Positions 34,931-44,126 of a stretch of 64,000 nucleotides of DNA are shown here, piece by piece. How positions within the stretch are numbered: position 1 is the first letter of the stretch; each line of letters begins with the position of its first letter. Origin of the DNA: Agarivorans albus (GTDB lineage: Bacteria; Pseudomonadota; Gammaproteobacteria; Enterobacterales; Celerinatantimonadaceae); the NCBI RefSeq assembly GCF_019670105.1, contig NZ_AP023032.1:1420972-1484971 (forward strand). The letters run 5' to 3'. The translations under genes were made by a program, and so were the position numbers. The notes under the pieces were generated by a model. It searched no databases, was not told the DNA's origin, and was given only the letters and a program-made list of their open reading frames with translations.

Positions 34931-35686
34931 TTATAAAAACATTCCTCCCGAAGCTTCTATCCGCTGGCCATTTACCCAAGAAGCTTGATCGCTGAGTAAC
35001 ATGGAGAGGGCGTCGCCAATGTCTTCTGCAATACCTACTCGGCCTAGCGCAGTGTGTTGGGCTAGTTGCTGATTAAGTGTGGCATTGTCACGTACAATTC
35101 CGCCACCAAAGTCAGTTTCTATCGCTCCTGGTGCGAGCGTATTTGCCCTAATTTGCTTGTGGCCTAGCTCTGCTGCCAAGTAGCGAGTCATTACCTCTAA
35201 TCCTCCCTTCATCATGGCATAAGCACAAAAGCCTGGCATGCTAAAGCGGGTCAATCCGGTAGAGATATTGACTATTCGCCCTGCTGTTTCAATCATTGGC
35301 AGCAAGCCTTGAGTAAGAAAGAAAGTGCCTTTTAAATGCACATTCATTAATTGATCAAACTGTTGCTCGGTCGTTTCAGCAAAGCTGTTATTAATGCCGA
35401 TTCCTGCGTTATTAACCAGGTAGTTGATTGAGTCTCGTTCAAATTGTTGCTGTAAGATCGCTCTTAATCTACTGATAAAGCTGGGGAAGCTGCTACTATC
35501 TGCCAGATCAAGTTGAATGGCGGCGGCGTTTACTCCAAATTGGCGAATTTCACTCACTAGCTGCTCGGCTTTGTCTTGTTGGCTATGGTAAGTGAAGACT
35601 ATATCCACTCCGCTTTTCGCTAAGGCTAAAGCAGCACTGCGCCCTAAGCCTCGGCTTCCGCCTGTCACCAATAATAAGTTGTTCAT
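34931..35686 (-). CDS. Short-chain dehydrogenase/reductase
   Basis: This 251-residue SDR has the NAD(P)-binding TGGSRGLGRSAALAL, the NNAGIG motif, the catalytic Ser in NISTG, YAMMKGG as the Tyr-x3-Lys (Y and K present) and PGAIETDF near the C-terminus. The substrate is unknown. The start at ATG 35686 has AGGAGA upstream; the much longer open frame runs back through the regulator gene and is not used. It is divergent from a LysR regulator 106 bases away, a common target-regulator pair. Confidence 0.92.
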   Translation of the reverse strand: MNNLLLVTGGSRGLGRSAALALAKSGVDIVFTYHSQQDKAEQLVSEIRQFGVNAAAIQLDLADSSSFPSFISRLRAILQQQFERDSINYLVNNAGIGINNSFAETTEQQFDQLMNVHLKGTFFLTQGLLPMIETAGRIVNISTGLTRFSMPGFCAYAMMKGGLEVMTRYLAAELGHKQIRANTLAPGAIETDFGGGIVRDNATLNQQLAQHTALGRVGIAEDIGDALSMLLSDQASWVNGQRIEASGGMFL

Positions 35687-35792
35687 AAAGTCTCTCCTGT
35701 TTGTGTCGACATGCAGGATAGAAAAAATACTGTTAGTGAAAAACATACTAAAATAGATATCATTGTTTCTTTTAGGCGAACAGTAGTGGCTT

Positions 35793-36701
35793 ATGGATAA
35801 ATTTGAGGCAATGCAACGTTTTGTGGCTGTTGCACAAAGTGGCAGTTTTACGCGAGCAGCAGAATTACTTGATTTACCTAAATCGAGCATTTCCAACGCG
35901 GTGCAATTCTTGGAAAAAAAGCTGGCAACTCGCTTACTTCATCGTAGCACGCGTAGCGTTACGCTTACTCAGGACGGTGAAGTTTACCTTCAGCAGTGTA
36001 GGTCTATTTTGCGGGAGTTAGACGCTGTAGAAAGCCAATTTCGTCAAGCGGATGAAATACGCGGTGTCCTTCGAGTGGATATGCCTAGCCGATTTGCTAG
36101 CACCATTGTGCTGCCTCACTTAGCCGAATGGCTAGAGCGTTACCCACAAGTTAAAATCAAAATAAGCAGTGCTGATTATCAAATCGATCCGGTGAAAGAG
36201 GGCGTCGATTGTTTAATTAGAGTGGGAGAATTGCAAGACAGCCAACTCATTGCAAAACCCTTATGTAACTATCAAATCTACAGCTGTGCTAGTCCTAGTT
36301 ATTTGCAGCGTTATGGCGAACCAAAGCAGCTTAACGAACTAGCCAAGCATTATTTAGTTGATTATGCGCCTAAAATGGGCAACAGCGCAGCCGAGTTTGA
36401 ATACCTTGATAAAGGGCAGCGCCAAGTATTAGAAATGCCCAGTAGGCTGGCAGTAAATGGCACTGACGCTTATATGGCAGCATGTGAGGCTGGCTTAGGC
36501 ATTATTCAAGTTCCGGCTATGGGAGCGGCGTTACAGCTTAAAAGTGGGGCCATACAACGTATTTTGCCTGATATTGAGGTTCCATCGATGCCGGTCTCAA
36601 TTCTCTATTCGTCACGTCGACAGTTGCCGCAGCGTTTAAGTTTGTTTATGGAATGGCTACAAGAATTGATGAAGCGTTTAGCAGCAAGCAGTTTGATATG
36701 A
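35793..36701 (+). CDS. LysR-family transcriptional regulator
   Basis: This 302-residue protein has a winged helix-turn-helix N-terminus (FVAVAQSGSFTRAAELLDLP, then KSSISNAVQFLEKKL) and a substrate-binding-like effector domain (about 90-295). It groups with the LysR proteins that neighbour oxidoreductases. The divergent SDR is its likely target, and the 106-base gap would hold the operator. The effector is unknown. Confidence 0.92.
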   Translation: MDKFEAMQRFVAVAQSGSFTRAAELLDLPKSSISNAVQFLEKKLATRLLHRSTRSVTLTQDGEVYLQQCRSILRELDAVESQFRQADEIRGVLRVDMPSRFASTIVLPHLAEWLERYPQVKIKISSADYQIDPVKEGVDCLIRVGELQDSQLIAKPLCNYQIYSCASPSYLQRYGEPKQLNELAKHYLVDYAPKMGNSAAEFEYLDKGQRQVLEMPSRLAVNGTDAYMAACEAGLGIIQVPAMGAALQLKSGAIQRILPDIEVPSMPVSILYSSRRQLPQRLSLFMEWLQELMKRLAASSLI

Positions 36702-36710
36702 AAACAGAGA

Positions 36711-36734
36711 ACTGCCTGACGGTCGTCAGGCAGT
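36711..36734. terminator. Hairpin between convergent LysR and carboxypeptidase genes
   Basis: ACTGCCTGAC pairs with GTCAGGCAGT around a four-base loop. No T run follows on either strand, so it is a probable but weak terminator. Confidence 0.6.
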
Positions 36735-36744
36735 CATATAGAGC

Positions 36745-38232
36745 TTATAGGTAACGCTGGCGCAAGTGTTGCTCGAAGTAGTAGGTGTTTAAGGTTTCTC
36801 CGGTAGCACGAATTACCAGCTCATCGGTGTCGTAAATACTGGCTTGTGACCAAATATTTTGTTGCAGCCAAGCAAAAACTTCATTGTAGCTGCCCTCTGC
36901 CACCGCTTTGGGGGTGTCGGGTTTGGCTTTAACTAAAGCCGCGTGGAATTGTGCGGCGTACATTGCGCCTAGTGAGTAAGAAGGGAAGTATCCAATTAGC
37001 CCTGCTGGCCAATGCACATCTTGCATGCAGCCATCACGATAATTTCCTTTGGTAGACAAACCTAAATATTGCTGCATTTTTTGATCCCACAACTCGGGGA
37101 TATCTGCCACTTTAATATCTTGATTGATTAGGTCGCGTTCTAGCTCATACCGCAGCATCACATGGGCAGGATAAGTCAGCTCATCGGCGTCTACTCGAAT
37201 ATAACCCGGCTTAACACTTAAATAGTGCTGCTTAAGTTCTTCAAGTTGCATTGGCTGCTGCTGGCATAAGTGCTGATTAACTAAGGGTAATAGTTGCTCA
37301 ACAAAGGCTTGGCTGCGGCCTAATTGCATTTCAAAGAATAAACTCTGGCTCTCGTGTATACCCATAGAACGTGCTTGTCCCACCGGTAAATCAAGATAAT
37401 CTAGCGGTAAGTTTTGCTCATACCTTGCGTGACCTGTTTCGTGCACAATGCCCATTAATGAACGGGTGAAATCTTCATCTTCGTAACGCGTGGTTATACG
37501 TACATCACTGGGCACTCCGCCACAAAACGGGTGAGCACTTACATCTAGTCGGCCATGCTTAAAGTCAAATTGCAGTTTTTCCATCACCGCTAAACCTAGT
37601 TTCTTTTGTTGTTCACTAGGGAAGGGGCCATTTAACGTTAACTCCGGCCAATTAGCTTGTTTGTTGACCACTTTAGTTATTAAGTCCGGCAGCCAAGATT
37701 GCAGCTCACTAAATACTTTATCTAAGCGCTGCATTTGCATGCCTGGTTCATATAAATCGAGCATGGCATCGTAAGGGTTTAAGCCGGTTTTATCTGCCCG
37801 GATTTGCGCCTCTTCAATGGCTAGCTGCATTACTGCTTGCAAGTTAACTTGGAAGGCTTTCCAATCATTAGCACCGCGTTGCTCACGCCAAGCATGCTCA
37901 CAGTGGGCAGTGGCGAGCGATTTGGCTTTAACCAAATCGGCGGGAAGGGCGGTTTGATTGCGCCAGCTACGAGACATTTCTCGAAGCGAAGCCTGTTGCA
38001 TCGGGTTAAGGTTTTCTTGCTGTGCTTGGTCTAGCCATTGCTCCATTTCTGGGCGGGTGGACTTTTCATGAATAATCACTGCTAGTTCTGCTAAGGCTTC
38101 GGCACGAGCTTGGTTACCGCCATCTGGCATCATGGTGGCCTGATCCCAGCCACAAATCGAATTTAAGTGAGAGAGTTTTGACAGGTGTTTAAAGTGCTCA
38201 CAGAGCTGTTGATAAGCAGTTTGCTTAGTCAT
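36745..38232 (-). CDS. Carboxypeptidase Taq, M32 metallopeptidase
   Basis: This 495-residue zinc carboxypeptidase of family M32 has the HETGH motif in GIVHETGHARYEQNLP, the glutamate in MGIHESQSLFFE, and the characteristic N-terminal helices (SICGWDQATMMPDGG). It probably removes C-terminal residues from peptides in the cytoplasm. Length is standard for the family. The smrA gene lies 13 bases upstream on the same strand, so they may be cotranscribed. Confidence 0.95.
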   Translation of the reverse strand: MTKQTAYQQLCEHFKHLSKLSHLNSICGWDQATMMPDGGNQARAEALAELAVIIHEKSTRPEMEQWLDQAQQENLNPMQQASLREMSRSWRNQTALPADLVKAKSLATAHCEHAWREQRGANDWKAFQVNLQAVMQLAIEEAQIRADKTGLNPYDAMLDLYEPGMQMQRLDKVFSELQSWLPDLITKVVNKQANWPELTLNGPFPSEQQKKLGLAVMEKLQFDFKHGRLDVSAHPFCGGVPSDVRITTRYEDEDFTRSLMGIVHETGHARYEQNLPLDYLDLPVGQARSMGIHESQSLFFEMQLGRSQAFVEQLLPLVNQHLCQQQPMQLEELKQHYLSVKPGYIRVDADELTYPAHVMLRYELERDLINQDIKVADIPELWDQKMQQYLGLSTKGNYRDGCMQDVHWPAGLIGYFPSYSLGAMYAAQFHAALVKAKPDTPKAVAEGSYNEVFAWLQQNIWSQASIYDTDELVIRATGETLNTYYFEQHLRQRYL

Positions 38233-38245
38233 AGTTGTTCCTAGC

Positions 38246-38821
38246 TTAGGCTAAACGGCGAGCATGACGCTCACGGTTATCGAGTTTTTGTAACTCACTT
38301 TTTTTGAGTAGTACGTAAATGGCGCCAGTACCACCGTGCATCGTTTGGGCGCTGTGAATAGCTAACACTGCGTCTATTTGCGGTAACCACTGGCTCACAT
38401 AGCTTTTTAATAGTGCTGGTGGGTCACTGTTATGGCCTTTACCCGGAATAATTAGTGCGCTACGGATATTGAGCTTTTGGCATTGCTTAATAAAACTAAT
38501 TATTTCGCTGCGGGCTTTTTCTAAGCGAAATTTATGTAAATCCAATTTGGCTTGAATTTCATATTTGCCTAAGCGTAGTTTTTTAAACACGCCTTGTTGT
38601 AAGCCTGACTTTTTGAAAGACACCACATCGTCGGGGTGCAGTAAGGTAACATTCTCTAAAGAAAGGTAATCTTGAGATGTAGCAAGGTGCTCTGCAGCGG
38701 CCTGTTGTCTAGCTTTTTTGGCCGCTTCGTTAAGGCTGTCGCCAGCCGACACCACGGCATCTTGCTTTAAGGGTTTTATTCCAGCCACTTCCTGCTGGAA
38801 CAGATCAAATTCATCAGACAT
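38246..38821 (-). CDS. smrA: Smr-domain DNA endonuclease SmrA-like
   Basis: This 191-residue protein carries a C-terminal Smr domain (about 95-180) with the LDLHKF, IIPGKGHNSDP and HGGTGAIYVLLKK motifs. The N-terminal part (DLFQQEVAGIKPLKQDAV) resembles E. coli SmrA. SmrA has nicking endonuclease activity in E. coli; here this is inferred. The start is ATG 38821, with CAGGAG upstream. Confidence 0.88.
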   Translation of the reverse strand: MSDEFDLFQQEVAGIKPLKQDAVVSAGDSLNEAAKKARQQAAAEHLATSQDYLSLENVTLLHPDDVVSFKKSGLQQGVFKKLRLGKYEIQAKLDLHKFRLEKARSEIISFIKQCQKLNIRSALIIPGKGHNSDPPALLKSYVSQWLPQIDAVLAIHSAQTMHGGTGAIYVLLKKSELQKLDNRERHARRLA

Positions 38822-38893
38822 AAAAGAACTCCTGAACAACGAAGTTCCTTCTTTATAGATGAGAGCAGACAGCGGTGCAACCGCTGCGTAAGC

Positions 38894-39037
38894 TTATTTT
38901 TGCTGAGGGTCGCTTTGGCGGATTTTTTTCAAGAAATAAAATGTATAAAATCCCATCAAAGCAATGGTGGTGGCAATCACCGTCACCGACATTAATCCAA
39001 TGCTATTACCAAAGAGTAAGTCTAACCAAAGTTCCAT
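38894..39037 (-). CDS. DUF3149-like membrane micro-protein
   Basis: A 47-codon gene runs from ATG 39037 with AGGAG eight bases upstream to TAA at 38894. The product starts MELWLDLLFGNSIGLMS, continues with a membrane helix (about residues 15-37) and ends in a basic, Gln-rich tail (KKIRQSDPQQK). This matches my memory of the DUF3149 family of about 45-60 residues. No function is known. It lies between the TraB/GumN gene and smrA on the same strand. Confidence 0.75.
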   Translation of the reverse strand: MELWLDLLFGNSIGLMSVTVIATTIALMGFYTFYFLKKIRQSDPQQK

Positions 39038-39105
39038 TGCTAATACTCCTTTTAAGTAGGAGTAATTAGCATAAATTGCTCAAGGAAAGGTCAAATTGAT
39101 GTTGG

Positions 39106-39981
39106 TCAATTTGTCGCCGGATCAACTTCACGGATTGAGTAACCCAGTTTTATTAGCTCATCGAGTAAACCTTGTTCTCCATATAAGTGCATCGCACCAA
39201 CTACCACAAAACTGGTATTGCTTAAGTTAGTTAGTTGTCGCATCCATTTGTGGTTGCGCTCAAATAGCAATTTCTCCAATACGTATTCGGCATCGTGTTG
39301 GAACATCGGGTCGTCCTCAAGTAATGCCAGTAGCTTTTGGTTCTCACCGTTATTCCAGTGGCTTACGAGTTGATTGAACAAGCTAGGTACTTGCTCAAAG
39401 TCATCCAAGGTATGCTCCAACAAAGGTACTTGAATACTGGCTAGGCTGCTTAAAGCTTCTATTTGCTCGGCAAAGCTTTCTAATTGGTGGATCGAAAGCT
39501 GGCTTTGTTGCGCCCGCTGAATGAAATGTAGATCAAGCCCCAATTCAGGCTCAAAGCCGAGGGCTTGCATTTGCAACTGGCTAAGAACCACCGCTACATA
39601 CCAGGGCTGCATGTTATCGAAAATAGAAGGTGAGATCCCAAGCTGTTGGCTGCGTTGCTTAAGTTGGTCTAAATAATCAGCACTTATTTTGTCCGCTAAT
39701 TTCTCACCGCCTGGCAATTGGCTAGCGTGATGCAATAGCTGTTGATCGCTGCTGGAAACAGACGATACGTCCATTTCTATCACTAGGCGCTCACTGCGCT
39801 CAAAGGCTTCAATAAACGGTTTAGGCAAGGGGTAAAATGCTTCGCTGCCTAGATGAATAGAGCCAAACAAGTAGAGCTGTTGCTGGTCTTTACTGGCTAG
39901 CCAAAGAGAGGGTTCTGCAGCTATTTGGCTGCTAGAGAACAGCAGCAATAAAGTGCTTAAGCGATTAAGCCAAGGTTTCAT
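39106..39981 (-). CDS. TraB/GumN-family protein, secreted
   Basis: This 291-residue protein has a signal peptide (about 1-22, ending AAE) and the TraB/GumN domain: LFGSIHLGSEAFYPLP near the N-terminus, VIEMDVSS in the middle and VVVGAMHLYGEQGLLDEL near the end. The family is proposed to be metal-dependent and protease-like, but activity is uncertain. It should be periplasmic or surface-bound. It is a single gene with no clear partner. Confidence 0.85.
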   Translation of the reverse strand: MKPWLNRLSTLLLLFSSSQIAAEPSLWLASKDQQQLYLFGSIHLGSEAFYPLPKPFIEAFERSERLVIEMDVSSVSSSDQQLLHHASQLPGGEKLADKISADYLDQLKQRSQQLGISPSIFDNMQPWYVAVVLSQLQMQALGFEPELGLDLHFIQRAQQSQLSIHQLESFAEQIEALSSLASIQVPLLEHTLDDFEQVPSLFNQLVSHWNNGENQKLLALLEDDPMFQHDAEYVLEKLLFERNHKWMRQLTNLSNTSFVVVGAMHLYGEQGLLDELIKLGYSIREVDPATN

Positions 39982-40044
39982 AGTTTATCCATGCTTAGGA
40001 ACAGAAAACTACTTTAGCATGAGTCGCTTAGCTGGCGAGCAGCT

Positions 40045-40878
40045 TTAGCCTTTTTTAAGAATGTTATCGAGCAATGAAACAGGTAATATTCGACGAAGCC
40101 AAGCAAACAAGTGGGTAGGGAAGGTAACGTAGTAACGCGCTTTAGGTGTTGGCTTTTCAAGTGCGTGCAATAGGGCTTTATACACCGCGCTAGCGGGTAG
40201 CGTAAATTTACTGCTTGGGCCTTCTTGCTCTAAGCGTTCTAGCGTTTTCTGGTAAGCGCTTTGGTGGCGAGTATTGTTGGCATCAATGTTTTGTTCAAAG
40301 GCGGCTTTAGCATTTTTCCTAAACATGCTGGTAATAGGGCCTGGTTCAATGAGCGAAACATGTAGCGGCGTATTGGCTAATTCTAAACGTAGTGTATCGG
40401 TGTAGCCTTCTAGGGCGAACTTACTGGCGTTGTAGGCTCCGCGATACTTCATCGCTACTAAGCCAAGTACCGAACTGTTTTGAATAATCCGCCCATGTTG
40501 CTGCTGTAACATATGGGCTACTGCTAAACGGCTTAAGTGATGCCAGCCAAATAGATTGGTTTCGAACTGTTGGCGAAGTGCTTGAGTGGGCAGATCCTCT
40601 AGCGCCCCTGGTTGACCATAGGCACCATTGTTAAACAAAGCATCTATTTTACCATTAGCTAAGGCTAGCGCTTGTTGCCAGCCTTGCTCAATAGAGCTTT
40701 CGCTATCTAGATCAAGTGTTACACATTGCAAACCACTTGTTTGTAGCGTTTTCACATCGTCGTCTTTACGGCAAGAGGCGATAACATTGTAGCCGCGCTG
40801 TTGTAATTCTTTGGCGCAATAAAGGCCAATGCCACTACTACACCCGGTGATTAAAATGCTGTTGATTGGTTTGCTCAA
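40045..40878 (-). CDS. Short-chain dehydrogenase/reductase
   Basis: This 277-residue SDR has the nucleotide-binding ITGCSSGIGLYCAKEL, NNGAYG in place of NNAG, the catalytic Ser in QNSSVLG and YNASK for Tyr-x3-Lys. C-terminal EPGPITS and a hydrophobic last stretch suggest a lipid-like or membrane-associated substrate. It overlaps the PilZ gene by four bases, so the two are translationally coupled. Confidence 0.9.
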   Translation of the reverse strand: MSKPINSILITGCSSGIGLYCAKELQQRGYNVIASCRKDDDVKTLQTSGLQCVTLDLDSESSIEQGWQQALALANGKIDALFNNGAYGQPGALEDLPTQALRQQFETNLFGWHHLSRLAVAHMLQQQHGRIIQNSSVLGLVAMKYRGAYNASKFALEGYTDTLRLELANTPLHVSLIEPGPITSMFRKNAKAAFEQNIDANNTRHQSAYQKTLERLEQEGPSSKFTLPASAVYKALLHALEKPTPKARYYVTFPTHLFAWLRRILPVSLLDNILKKG

Positions 40879-41543
40879 GCAATGCCCTGTATTTTCTTTT
40901 CGTAGGCTTTATCAACAAGTTGGTATTCAATTTGTTGATTAACAAGTTCGTAATCTTGAACAAATTGACAGCCCAGTGCAAATTCATTTCGCTCGTTAGG
41001 GGTATTTTTTATTTGGCAGGTAAGAATTACTGGCTCGTCGCGCTTAGGAAAGCGGGTTTGTAGCTGTAAGTTCTTGTCTTTTAATACATTGATATTGAAC
41101 TTGTTGGCAGCGCTTGGCACAAACTTACAACCACGTTCAGAGATATCTTTTAGCACTCCACGTAACACGTGTTTTGAATCAAGGTGCAGGGTTGCTGGCT
41201 GATAACACTCATAACGGTCATATTTACGCAGTGGCATAGACATGACGTTTTGTGGATATTGCAAAATCATCCAACGAGCGGGCTCATTAATCAACGCCAC
41301 AATTTCTGAGCGGAAGGCGATGAGTTTACCGTCCCAATGAAAGCGCGCATTTACTTCACAGCCTTCACTAATAAGGTTGATGCCAGTGCTTGAATCGGCA
41401 CCATTAAGGCGGCAAATAATGTAGCTCTTTTTGTCTACGCCTATCCAGTAGCCTTTGTAATCGGCTGCTTTTTTAAAGCGAGTGGTAATATTAAGGCTTA
41501 GTCCGCAATTTGGCGGCACTTTGTGAAACTGTACTTGATCCAT
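40875..41543 (-). CDS. PilZ-domain c-di-GMP receptor, YcgR-like
   Basis: This 222-residue protein has an N-terminal YcgR-type domain (about 10-105) and a PilZ domain (about 105-205). Both c-di-GMP-binding motifs are intact: the RxxxR motif in LRKYDRYEC and the D-x-S-x2-G motif in DISERGC. It therefore probably binds c-di-GMP and adjusts motility or surface behaviour. It is the first gene of a pair with an SDR. Confidence 0.88.
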   Translation of the reverse strand: MDQVQFHKVPPNCGLSLNITTRFKKAADYKGYWIGVDKKSYIICRLNGADSSTGINLISEGCEVNARFHWDGKLIAFRSEIVALINEPARWMILQYPQNVMSMPLRKYDRYECYQPATLHLDSKHVLRGVLKDISERGCKFVPSAANKFNINVLKDKNLQLQTRFPKRDEPVILTCQIKNTPNERNEFALGCQFVQDYELVNQQIEYQLVDKAYEKKIQGIA

Positions 41544-41916
41544 AAGGGTAAAACTTCAAATCCGTTTGTGCGATCATTCAGGTTCGACCACTTTGATGTG
41601 TGATCAGTTGCGCAGATTCTAGCGGATTAATTGTCAAAAAAACATCTTGAAAACTCATTGGAGTGAACAAGTTTTATTAGCTTAAAAGTCAATAGTTGAA
41701 AGGCCTAGGTAAAGCTTAGTTACATCAACACCTTAGTATTAGTAGAGGCTCGAGAGCTTTTTAGCGTAGTTAGTAAGCAAGCTATTCTTCATCAAAAAGA
41801 TTACTTAGAGCGAGTTTAGAATAGGGGCTATTGCTTGCTTCAAGTCGCACTAACAATTTACAGCTAGGGCTAGTCAAGCTTTGGCAATACACCCCTATTG
41901 ATCGGTTTAAGTGGCG
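41544..41916. other. Intergenic stretch without recognised content
   Basis: These 373 bases lie upstream of the PilZ gene and downstream of the DUF1127 gene. I see no credible gene, RNA or terminator in it. It presumably carries the promoter of the PilZ-SDR pair. Confidence 0.4.
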
Positions 41917-42135
41917 CTAAGACTGCCAAAATGATTTCTCGGCTTCTCGTAATGCATCTGCTCTACTCACCCCAATGTCTTTTAGTAAATAGTCGGGAAG
42001 CTTAGCTAATTCACGACGGCTTTTTCGGCGCGCAAATAGCATATCCAATTTACTAAGTATGTTGCTTAAGTTTAGTTTAGGTGATGTTAAAGCTTGGCGT
42101 GGTTGGCTTGTTTTTGTTTGGCTAATAATGTTCAT
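41917..42135 (-). CDS. DUF1127 small protein
   Basis: This 72-residue protein has a disordered N-terminus and the C-terminal DUF1127 motif (RRELAKLPDYLLKDIGVSRADA, here split: RRELAKLP, then YLLKDIGVSRADALREA). DUF1127 proteins in other proteobacteria bind RNA or affect phosphate and carbon metabolism, but a role here is not known. It is divergent from a LysR gene 97 bases away, which may regulate it. Its ribosome site (GGAGA) lies just upstream of ATG 42135. Confidence 0.9.
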   Translation of the reverse strand: MNIISQTKTSQPRQALTSPKLNLSNILSKLDMLFARRKSRRELAKLPDYLLKDIGVSRADALREAEKSFWQS

Positions 42136-42232
42136 AACAAATCTCCTTTGGGCTGCTTACGGTTAAAAAGTACGCTATATTGGAGGTCAGTGACAAACGA
42201 CTTAAATTGACTCTTAGTTAAGGAAAACTTAA

Positions 42233-43183
42233 GTGAGTGACCGAGTGCCTCCCTTGCAAGGGCTTTATTACTTCTACTTGGCTGCAGAAATGGGCAGCTT
42301 TAAAGCAGCTGCAGAAAAGTTATTTGTGAGTGCAGCGGCTATGAGCCAACAGATCCGTCAGTTAGAAGAGAGAATTGATGTGCAGCTGTTTGAGCGTCAG
42401 CATCGTAGAGTAGTGTTAACCGCTGAGGGTGAAACCTTGCATCATTACGCTAAGCAAGCATTTAGAACCCTACAGGACGGTGTTCGCCAAGTAAGCCTTG
42501 ATCCCGATCCAAACAGCATGTCTTTGTCGGTGTTGCCGTCTTTTGCCCAGCATTGGCTAGTGCCTCGTTTAGGTGGGTTTAGCCAACTACACCCAAATCT
42601 ATCGGTAATGCTAATGCCAAAAAATAGTTTGGTAGATTTTCGCCAAGATAGGGTCGATTTATGTGTGCGTTATGGCTTGGGAGATTATCCAGGTTTACAT
42701 GCCGCTAAGCTAATGGATGATCATCTTTATCCAGTTTGTCATCCATTGTATTTAGAGCAACATCCAGAGGTGTGCTTAAACGATTTGAGTAAACACACGC
42801 TGATTGATGATGCGAGGCCTGATATGAATTGGCAGTATTGGTTAGAGCTAGCAGGTTTTAATTCTAGCGTGCCTAAGGCCAATTTATTGTATCAAGGTGC
42901 TCATGTGGTGATTGAAGGCGCGCTAGCTGTTCAAGGTATCGCTTTAGTGCGGCACAGCTTGGCGTGGAAGTATATCCAACAAGGTTTACTGGTTAAATTG
43001 GGCAATGTAGAGGTAAAACCTCGTTATCGTTATTATTTGGTAGCGCCGAAGCCTTATTTTAAACGAGATAAAATTAAGCAGTTTAGTGAGTGGATTAATC
43101 AGCAAGCTCAGCAGTTTTGGCTAGAGGGGGAGACGCAGCGAAGCAAAAGCAAAATTGTTAACGCGCCACTAATAAAAAATTGA
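42233..43183 (+). CDS. LysR-family regulator, GcvA-like
   Basis: This 316-residue regulator has the GcvA-like opening PPLQGLYYFYLAAEMGSFKA with a helix-turn-helix (AAAMSQQIRQLEERI) and an effector-binding domain (SVLPSFAQHWLVPRLGGF). The GTG start is preceded by AAGGA. The divergent DUF1127 gene is the closest candidate target. A basic C-terminal tail of about 20 residues extends beyond the usual length. Confidence 0.9.
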   Translation: MSDRVPPLQGLYYFYLAAEMGSFKAAAEKLFVSAAAMSQQIRQLEERIDVQLFERQHRRVVLTAEGETLHHYAKQAFRTLQDGVRQVSLDPDPNSMSLSVLPSFAQHWLVPRLGGFSQLHPNLSVMLMPKNSLVDFRQDRVDLCVRYGLGDYPGLHAAKLMDDHLYPVCHPLYLEQHPEVCLNDLSKHTLIDDARPDMNWQYWLELAGFNSSVPKANLLYQGAHVVIEGALAVQGIALVRHSLAWKYIQQGLLVKLGNVEVKPRYRYYLVAPKPYFKRDKIKQFSEWINQQAQQFWLEGETQRSKSKIVNAPLIKN

Positions 43184-43251
43184 ATACAGCTCTATCTGCA
43201 GCAGCAAGCCTTGTGATTAACAAGGCTCTATAATTGCAAACGCTAGGCTGG

Positions 43252-44004
43252 TTAGTTACTAAGCTCTGCTTCGTTGTTAGCGGCTTGCTTAGCTAACATT
43301 GGTTTTTCTGGTTCAACAATATCAATGCGGGTGGCCTCTAGGGTAGCCCAGCTTTTACCGTTGCGGATAATTTCTGCTTTAACCAAGTGATAATCTAATT
43401 CAGGCGCTAACCATAGCCAGGTGCTGCGGCCTTCTCGTTTTTTCTGCTCCACTTTTAGCGCTTCAAAAGTACCGAGTATGGTTTCTACGGTTTCTTCGGC
43501 GACGACGGTGAAGCGATAGTTATCCACTTCATCAATCACATTGTAGTGGTAGTCTAAATCTTTTAAGCCTTTCTTTAAGTCGTTTTGTAATTGCACCGAG
43601 AAGCCTGCTGCATCCATTAATTGGTGCACGTTGTCTGGTGCTTCAAAATGGTGCCTTTCACCATCAACATCAACGATTAAGCCGCCTTTACGGTCTGGGT
43701 GGCCGGTAACTCGTGTAGTGGAAAATAGGTTACTTTGTTTAAGCACAAAGCCTAAGGTTTTTACATCTTGTTGGTGATAGGTAAAGCGAGATGTATCGTC
43801 GTATTTCAGGCCGCCGGCGAGGGCTGTACCAATACTTTTAATTTGAAAGGTATCGTTACCCAAATCAATCAGTTGGCGATAGCCTTTGGCAATGGGGATA
43901 CCTTTAAAATCTGCGCGGTATTCGGCCTCAAAGGGCAGTACCTCAGCAATACTGGTGGTGGCTACTAACAAAGCTGAAAGTGCTATAGCTTTTGAATACG
44001 ACAT
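43252..44004 (-). CDS. Secreted DUF3108 protein
   Basis: This 250-residue protein has a signal peptide (about 1-17, SYSKAIALSALLVATTSIA) and the beta-rich DUF3108 domain: FEAEYRADFKGIPIAKGYR, then RFTYHQQD, and WLAPELDYHLVKAEI near the end. Its function is unknown; it is probably periplasmic. I start at ATG 44004, where the signal peptide begins, rather than 17 codons upstream. It lies downstream of adhE behind a terminator. Confidence 0.82.
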   Translation of the reverse strand: MSYSKAIALSALLVATTSIAEVLPFEAEYRADFKGIPIAKGYRQLIDLGNDTFQIKSIGTALAGGLKYDDTSRFTYHQQDVKTLGFVLKQSNLFSTTRVTGHPDRKGGLIVDVDGERHHFEAPDNVHQLMDAAGFSVQLQNDLKKGLKDLDYHYNVIDEVDNYRFTVVAEETVETILGTFEALKVEQKKREGRSTWLWLAPELDYHLVKAEIIRNGKSWATLEATRIDIVEPEKPMLAKQAANNEAELSN

Positions 44005-44078
44005 AACATTAACCCCAAACATCTTCGACAAATTATAGCCGCCATAGTATGACAAAGCTTAGCGCGAAAATGAAAATA

Positions 44079-44104
44079 AAAAAAAGGCTCCGTAAAGGAG
44101 CCTT
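44079..44104 (-). terminator. Intrinsic terminator of adhE
   Basis: The stem AAGGCTCC / GGAGCCTT with a five-base loop is followed on the minus strand by nine T residues. Confidence 0.9.
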
Positions 44105-44126
44105 AGTATTCAGTGCTGTTTAGTGA

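Noticed and set aside
34931-35896. A longer version of the SDR gene starting near 35896
   Set aside because: It would run through the start of the divergent LysR gene. ATG 35686 with AGGAGA gives the proper nucleotide-binding N-terminus.
38875-39069. A 64-codon plus-strand open frame
   Set aside because: It is antisense to the DUF3149-like micro-gene, which has a proper ribosome site and membrane helix.
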